From positions 32,630,189 through 32,694,188 of the forward strand of contig NC_087068.1 of NCBI RefSeq assembly GCF_963678635.1: a DNA stretch of 64,000 nt, written 5' to 3'. The position numbers and the translations under genes are program-made. This document shows, one piece after another, positions 58,232-64,000 of the stretch (positions are counted from its first letter, which is position 1; each line of letters opens with the position of its first letter). The notes below the pieces were generated by a model. The model was given only the letters and a program-made list of their open reading frames with translations, was not told where the DNA came from and did not search any database. The stretch is from Symsagittifera roscoffensis. Its lineage: Eukaryota; Xenacoelomorpha; Acoela; Convolutidae.

Positions 58232-58745
58232 CAAGTCTGCTCGTATCAGGGCAAGGCCCTGAATGTTTCGATTGCTTTTAAGGTCTATGGGACAGTAATA
58301 AAATGAAAAGTTACATGTAAAAAATAAATTTATATTTCTTTAATTTAAGATTTTTGCAAAAATCATCCCCCCACACGCCATTTAAAGTACAAAGTGATAG
58401 ATTTCGCTCCTAGTATTACATCAATTATGGCAATAAGCTTCGTTCAACCAATTTGAAACAAATTTTAAGACGGAATAAATCTCGCTTACTAGTTAATAGC
58501 GCGAAACATATCGTGCTTTAATTGTCCCACATTGGCCAAAATGGCAATCTTTAAACCCCCATAACTTACGAAAAAAGTTCACAGGTAACATATTGTTTCA
58601 AATTTAAGCTCAGAACAACAATATCTTTCGAATGATTTAGAAAAATTCCGTTAAAACTGGCTAGTTAAAAAGTCGAAATTTGTCTGAAGAAAAAAAACCC
58701 ACCCGAGCACATATATTCTTCCATTACTTTCGTTACGAAAGTCGG
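58232..58745. repeat. Dispersed repeat family R2, copy 4
   Basis: Starts CTGCTCGTATCAGGGC as copy 3 does and keeps the same internal order of words, with substitutions and small indels. Confidence 0.93.
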
Positions 58746-59264
58746 AACAAATAACAACAGTAGCGTGTCAATTTTTTTAGAAAATTTTTTTCTTGTAGTT
58801 TTTAAAATTCATTGCTGCGGCTTTCCCAGAAATAGACGGATTATATTTGTGCTCGATGTGTAGTATCTGAGTTCAAATTGAAACAAGGGTAGCCGATTAC
58901 TGTGCAAGTAGCACAGAATGTTCCGACAATGGTCTTAAAAAACTACAAGAAAAGGCTTTTTTTAAACTAATTTAACTTCCTTAAAGTTAAGTTTTCAGCG
59001 CTTAAGCTGTTGTATTCTTGATCGCTTCCTTTTCAATGGCCGGAACAAAAAACCGAATTTGATAACTTTTGCGCAATATTACTCGTAACGCTGAATTTGT
59101 GCTCAGCGGCTATTGAATCTATCCCAAAAACTGCTGCATATTGAGTTGAGCTGAGGATTTATATATAAGAAAATTTATACGATAGGCTAGATCTCAAGTT
59201 CAATGTAATCAAATTTCTCATTATTGTTCCGTTTTTCCCGTTTTTAGACCAATTATACAAAAAT
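58746..59264. other. AT-rich stretch with one repeat word
   Basis: Contains CGATTACTGTGCAAGTAGCA (58,889), shared with the spacer of the fold-back repeat at 28.9 kb. No gene is seen. Confidence 0.6.
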
Positions 59265-59430
59265 AGTCCCACGTAATAATTGTTTTAACAAGCCGGTAGC
59301 CGAGAATTGTCCTTTGTTCAGCAAACATAAAGCTTGCCAACAGAGGGTAGAAAATTTGATACAAAATTTAGAGCCGGTTATCGCTTTTGATGAGCGTTAC
59401 GTTACCCGTACGCGATGCGCGCCAAAATGA
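59265..59430. repeat. Second copy of the DDAH-intron element core
   Basis: Matches 33,375-33,545: AATAATTGTTTTAACAAGCC, then GAGAATTGTCCTTTGTTCAG, GCTTGCCAACAGAGGGTAG and GAGCCGGTTATCG. It lacks about 30 bp present in the other copy and the ACAGTCCAATAC arms. Confidence 0.85.
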
Positions 59431-59554
59431 AACCACAATTTTGATCTACTAAAAGAGCAAGCTGAGCAACGGATACAATGAACGAATACAATGACTGTGT
59501 TGAACTAAACGACTAAAATAAACACTGATTTGAAACCGAAAAGTAATTACCCGA

Positions 59555-61950
59555 GTTGACCTCCATACACCGAAAATGTTTATCATACAATTCCATACAA
59601 CAAAAACTATTATCATACAATTCCATTTATCAAGTCTACGGAGAAAATGATTATCATACAATTTTATACATTTTCAAAAAACAATCGACAAAAAGTATAA
59701 ATAATTTCTGCAGCTGTTTGAGCACTGTTGAACAGAAGACTGCTGATGGAAAAAACTGGCTTGAATTTTTTTTTGAAAAACATGCTTACCATACAATTTC
59801 CATATAGGAAAATTGTATGGCAAGCATTTTCGCCATAAAGAGTTATTTTTTCGGAATTTTTTGAATACTGGTTGTTTGAAACTTCATATGAGTTGATACT
59901 AATTTCTCAACAAATCAGAGCAAACTGCCGTTGAACATGAAAAAAAGCAATCTGGAAAAACTTCATGACCTTGTATAAAAATACCGTTCTTGACTTTTGC
60001 AAAGAGTGTTTAATTGACCCAATTGAAAGTTTGACCTAACAAAATACAATTTCTACTCTTTCTAGATCTTTCTAGATAGTTTTTGATCTTTCTAGAGTTA
60101 ACGTGAAGGCTAATTAGATCATTAACAACCCAACACTGGTTTTAGGTTCTTGAAATTTTCTCGTTTTCTTAGACATTCAACAAATGAAACATAAATCGAG
60201 TACTCGGCTGCTCGGCTAGAAGCACATGTAGCTGCGCCGTTTTTACGTTACTCTTTTCGGTCAATTGAAATGAGTGTAGGTCCGGAGTGGCCTTTTCACG
60301 GAGTAATTTTGGATACGGTCCGCCGTCTGTTCATCACGTTATCTTGTTTTCGGCCGGATAGACTCGTGCAACTTTTTCGTCTAATACCAATCCCAATCTC
60401 GACCTTTGCCAACCTTTCTTTTAGGACGACCAAATTGGTCCCTGTATTGGCCAATTTCTTTGCGCAGCAAACAAAATTTTGAAAAAAAAAACAGATCAAA
60501 AAAGGCGTTTTTAGGCACTTTTTGAAAGCTTTGACCAAAAAAATTGCGTTGTTTCGGCGGGCGCCCCTCCCTCAAATTTAGTGTATATTGGCACCAAAGA
60601 CCCCTTTAGACAATTTTTAGGGTCTGTAACATAAAATGGATATTTCAAAGTAGTTTAAAGGGCGGAAAACAAGCTTACCATACAGTTTCTATATATGAAA
60701 GTTGTATGACAAGCCTTTTCGCCATGAGGAAAAATTTTTCCGGAAGCTTTTTGAAAACCGGTTGTTGGAAACTTCAAATGAGTTGGTAGCAGTTTCTGAA
60801 CAAAGGAGAGCAAATTGCCAAATTGCCATTGAATATCAAAAAACAATTTGGAAAACTATTAGTTTTTATGGCCTTGTATAAAAATACCGTTCTTGACTTT
60901 TTCAAAGAGTAAATTAATTGACCCAATTGAAAATTTGAATTAACATGACGCAATTTTTAATCAAAATTTTGATCTTTCTAGATTTAACGTGAAGGTCAAT
61001 TAGATCAATAACAACCCAACACTGGTTTTGGGTTCTTGAAATTTCTTGATTTCTTAGACATTCAACAAGTGAAGCAGAAAATTAAGAAGCTGAGGTTGCA
61101 ATTTCTAAAACAAACTTTTTTTTCTCAGCTTTTCTTTTCTGTTCACAGATTACACGGCTTATTAGTTTTTTTTGTCATACAAGTTAAAATCAAAGCAAAG
61201 TGTTTTCAATTGGCAAAAGATAGATGAAGCAAAACCAGCTTTTTTTCAACGCTTATTTTTTGAAGGTTTTGTGTGGAGAAACAAAGATCTTACAGCTTCA
61301 ATTTTTTTTGTCCAATGACTGCACAACGCCACCAAAGTCAATGTCAAAAAGTTCAAGAGCGGATCTAGGATTTTCTCGACAACTTTGACTTTTTTTAGGC
61401 CGACCAAATTGATTTTTCGATCTCTCCGAAAGCACTGTTTTTCCCCATTTTGGGTTAAATTTTCAGCGACAGTCAAAAAAGCCGTTTTTGGGCACTTTTT
61501 AAAAAATTTTGACAAAAAAATCGCGTTTTTTGGCGCGCGCTCCCTCTCAAAGTTAGTATATATTGGCGCCAAAGGCATCTTTAGAAAATTTTAGGGTCGG
61601 TCGGCTAAAAATGGATTTCTTAAAAAGTATCTAAGGGGGACCCTTTGGGTCAGCAGGGGGTCGAATCCCTGATAAGGGGTAAGCGTCCGACTCCCCGCCC
61701 CCCCTTAATCCGCCCCTGATGGGCTTCAATGTAATTTGTGTCGCATTTGAAAAAAGAATTCCGAAAACCGTTTGTCACACAATTTCCATTTATGGCAAAA
61801 ATGTTTGTCATACAATTTTAATTTATTGGAAAATGTTTATTATAGAGATTTCATACAATTTTCGGTACGTATGGAACTGTATGGAATTGTATGACAAAGA
61901 ATTTCCCACTTATGAGAATTGTATCACAAGCATTTTTGGTCAACCCGGGT
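59555..61950. mobile_element. Composite CCCGGG/palindrome element with internal duplication
   Basis: The left edge has CCCGAGTTGACCTCCATA, then TATCATACAATTCCATA, and the right edge TCACAAGCATTTTTGG, then TCAACCCGGG (to about 61,948), i.e. inverted ends. Inside, about 420 bp at 59,770-60,190 recurs at 60,660-61,080 (both with a CATACA(A/G)TTTC palindrome, then GTTCTTGACTTTT, then AACCCAACACTGG). The R3 repeat theme (GGCACTTTTT, then TATATTGGC(G/A)CCAAAG) occurs at 60,500-60,650 and 61,470-61,620. No transposase motif was recognised in any frame, so it is non-autonomous or too decayed. Confidence 0.6.
61190..61340. repeat. 150-bp repeat, copy 1
   Basis: Matches 61,990-62,140 closely, with GCAAAGTGTTTTCAATTGGC and CCAATGACTGCACAACGCC in both. 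Confidence 0.92.
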
Positions 61951-61989
61951 AAGTTATTCATCTTGGATTGCGTTCATCTTGAAGTTAAA

Positions 61990-62140
61990 ATTAAAGCAAA
62001 GTGTTTTCAATTGGCAAAAGTTAGATGAAGCAATACCAGCTTTTTTTCAACGCTTATTTTTTGAAGGTTTTGTATGGAGGAACAAAGATCTTACAGCTTC
62101 AATTTCTTTGTCCAATGACTGCACAACGCCTTCAAAGGCA
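61990..62140. repeat. 150-bp repeat, copy 2
   Basis: Second copy of 61,190-61,340, lying just outside the right CCCGGG end of the composite element, so the repeat exists both inside and outside it. Confidence 0.92.
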
Positions 62141-62224
62141 ATGTGAAAATGTTTTTTCTATGTTTCCTTTTTCAGTTCCACTTAGTGCTTTCAATCACTG
62201 TTCTATATTTCTGGGAATGTTGGG

Positions 62225-62830
62225 TCAATTGTATTGGGCCAGTTGAGAGAGTAGGTCTGGGTATACGGAGTAGCGACAGTCCAGACCCCATGCAAAGTCG
62301 AGGTGGTTGAACTGGTCGTACTGTCTGCTGAAGACTACATGGCCCAACTCCTTCTCTAACCACGCCACGTCCAGAGGGTCAGCCAGGGCATCCTATAAAT
62401 GATTCAGTAAAAATATCACATCTGAGGCCCTGAGAGGCATTGCAATGACTTTCTAATGCATTTTTCCAAACCGGCTTAATAACCTGATTACAAAATGAAA
62501 TTAAAAAGGGAGAAGGAAGGGTAGATAATGGTTAAATTAATGAGAATTTTGCGCAGAATATCATTTATGAAATCAGGAAAGTGCCAAAATCATCTTCGAA
62601 CTTTTTTTCAATAACTATTTCGTACACAAAGGCCCCTTAGAGTGAAGGAGTGTGTAGTGTTTACTTCACTTGACCTGTTTTCCGTGGAAGAGGGCGGTGG
62701 GGATGGTGACGTTCCAGGCATTGTAGACGGGGGGAGTGGGGGTGCCGTAGTGTTTGTTGTTCTTGTGTCTGCTTCCCCAGTCGTATGCCTGGAAAACTCC
62801 ACTGTCTACTTGCTGTGCATAGTGGTTCAC
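62225..62830 (-). CDS. Acid lipase (gastric/lysosomal acid lipase family), last two exons
   Basis: Alpha/beta-hydrolase that splits ester bonds of triglycerides or cholesteryl esters in secretions or lysosomes (family knowledge). Minus-strand exons 62,830-62,675 (52 codons) and 62,392-62,225 (55 codons plus stop) are joined by a 282-bp GT-AG intron in phase 0. The first begins VNHYAQQVDSGVFQAYDWGS, matching the family's HW.Q......FQ.FDWGS. The junction gives HGKQ-DALADPLDV, like GG.D.LAD..DV with the triad Asp. NHLDFAWGLD has the catalytic His, and the protein ends VYPDLLSQLAQYN. Exon codons are GC-rich and unbroken. The exons with the nucleophilic Ser would lie to the right; none is seen from 62,831 to 64,000, which is filled by a repeat element. 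Confidence 0.9.
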
Positions 62831-62934
62831 CTAGCAAATAAATTGAAAACTAGTTTCAGGCTGAGAAAAACAATTTTGTCATGTTTGTTATTTATAGTCC
62901 TAGTTTAAGCATAACTGGATCTATTTAGCTGTTT

Positions 62935-62948
62935 CCCCCCCCCCCCCC
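62935..62948. repeat. Poly-C tract (14 C) at element end
   Basis: The C run merges into CCCGGG, the left terminus of the next element. Confidence 0.95.
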
Positions 62949-63996
62949 GGGATGACCAAAAATACTAGTCATACAATTTCCATATATGGAAAAATGCTAG
63001 TCATACACTTTCCATGCAATTCCATACGTACAGAAAATTGCATGAAAGGTCTATGATCAGGTCTATGAAATTTTTGAAAAAACAGGTCAAAAAAGCCGTT
63101 TTTAGGTCAAAATGATTTTTTAAATTTTAATTTCTCAAAACTTTTTGATTGTGTTCGTAACCGAACCGAATGACATAAACCTTGATTATTCAAACGTAGT
63201 AACCAACGGTTTGGCCGTCTCGCATTAAAAATCCATTGGAAACAGCCTGATATGGTATAACGAAAGTAATGAACTTTTAAGTTTTGGCAATAATTTTCAA
63301 AGATGATTATTTCTAAAATTTGATTTTTTAATTTACCAGACATTGATCAAGGCATACAAAAACATTTCATACAGTAGAAAGAGGAGTTTTAAGCGTTTTT
63401 GAAAAAAGTTATGAAGAGAAAAGGAAAAAAAATCCAATATTAGTATATCCAGGACTACGTTATACACACAAAAAATTAAATTTTGCATGCAAAATTTTTT
63501 TTTGCAAAAATTGTTTGTTTGAATACGAAAATCAATTTGCGGTTGGAAAAAAAACACGAAAAATTTTTGGGGGCAATTTCAAAAATTCTTAGAAAAATTT
63601 TTGTCGTCGCCATCAAAAAAATGCTAATCATACAATTTCCATATATGGAAATTGTATGACTAGTGTTTTTTTTCAGAAAACAAAAATTAAAAAAGTCAGT
63701 TTTCAGCAGCCCAAAAACGCTTAAATGTTTTGCCAGCAGTTGAATTGATTATTCAAAGCTTTTTTTCAAAAAAAAGTTTAAAAAAAATTCTTAGCATTTT
63801 TTTTCATACAATTTTTTTTCCTTTTTTTAATGAAGAGATACCAATTTCGATACCAAAACAACTATAAAATACCTTTGAAACTCGATTAAACTCATTTTGC
63901 AAAAATGTATGAAATTTGTATGACTAGCATTTTTCCATAGACTACGTGTATGAAATTGTATGATTAGCATTTTCGGTCTATGGAGGTCAACCCGGG
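62946..63996. mobile_element. TIR element with CCCGGG ends, copy B
   Basis: Left end CCCGGGATGACCAAAAATAC, then TAGTCATACAATTTCC. Right end GATTAGCATTTTCGG, then GGTCAACCCGGG. The ends are inverted repeats. Inside (63,627-63,664) is a near-perfect palindrome with arm CATACAATTTCCATA. Homology to 7.2-8.3 kb covers the region around TATCCAGGACTACGTTATA. Frames inside are AT-rich and unrecognised. It lies in the upstream part (intron or 5' flank) of the lipase gene on the minus strand. Confidence 0.75.
63627..63664. repeat. Palindrome, arm CATACAATTTCCATA
   Basis: AATCATACAATTTCCATA followed directly by TATGGAAATTGTATGACT. This is the cleanest example of the palindrome that recurs in whole or half form at about 7,890, 9,230, 27,600, 27,670, 59,575-59,660, 59,790, 60,680, 61,775-61,920, 62,970-63,045 and 63,895-63,970. 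Confidence 0.95.
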
Positions 63997-64000
63997 CCTA

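Overview
The window looks like nuclear DNA of an animal. It is AT-rich and gene-poor. The few genes are split by GT-AG introns, and transposon remains and tandem repeats fill most of the rest. There are no bacterial operons and no CRISPR array. I cannot name the species. Coding exons are clearly richer in G and C than the introns around them, which helps separate real exons from the many chance reading frames.

Three genes are well supported. (1) A dimethylargininase (DDAH) gene on the plus strand runs from 29.8 to 34.1 kb, with a second copy of its last exon at 36.4-36.7 kb. It has two different, homologous first exons (29,822 and 31,678), both phase 0 into the same exon 2. (2) An orphan secreted acidic glycoprotein of 267 residues lies on the plus strand at 47.7-48.8 kb. 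Its ATG is in a short first exon, and a 228-bp intron separates it from the main exon. (3) The last two exons of an acid lipase (gastric/lysosomal family) lie on the minus strand at 62.2-62.8 kb; the rest of that gene would lie to the right of the window. A pair of phase-matched candidate exons at 46.2-46.6 kb is weaker.

Layout. 0-1.1 kb: a 28-31 bp minisatellite ending in a fold-back. 2.7-3.7 kb: a dead hAT transposase, probably interrupted by a tRNA-derived SINE. 4.8-12.3 kb: dispersed repeats, LINE fragments and a SINE. 13.1-16.5 kb: a satellite built on an 11/22-bp GTCGAA period. 19-23 kb: a decayed Gypsy-type LTR retrotransposon. 24.5-29.3 kb: repeats, a possible solo LTR and a fold-back element. 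29.8-38.3 kb: the DDAH locus and its tandem duplication. 38.8-42.2 kb: a near-identical 1.7-kb tandem duplication. 42.8-45.0 kb: a decayed LINE and a duplicated 72-codon frame. 52.2-53.8 kb: another decayed LINE. 55-57 kb: recurring GCGGAATCCGC words. 57.5-58.7 kb: a dispersed repeat in tandem. 59.5-64 kb: fold-back/TIR elements marked by CCCGGG ends and a palindrome with arm CATACAATTTCCATA, surrounding the lipase exons.

The genes do not form one pathway. The main biological interest is how repeats have reshaped the DDAH locus (paired first exons, paired last exons, and a duplication edge lying in a transposon-like inverted repeat), and the repeat families themselves.
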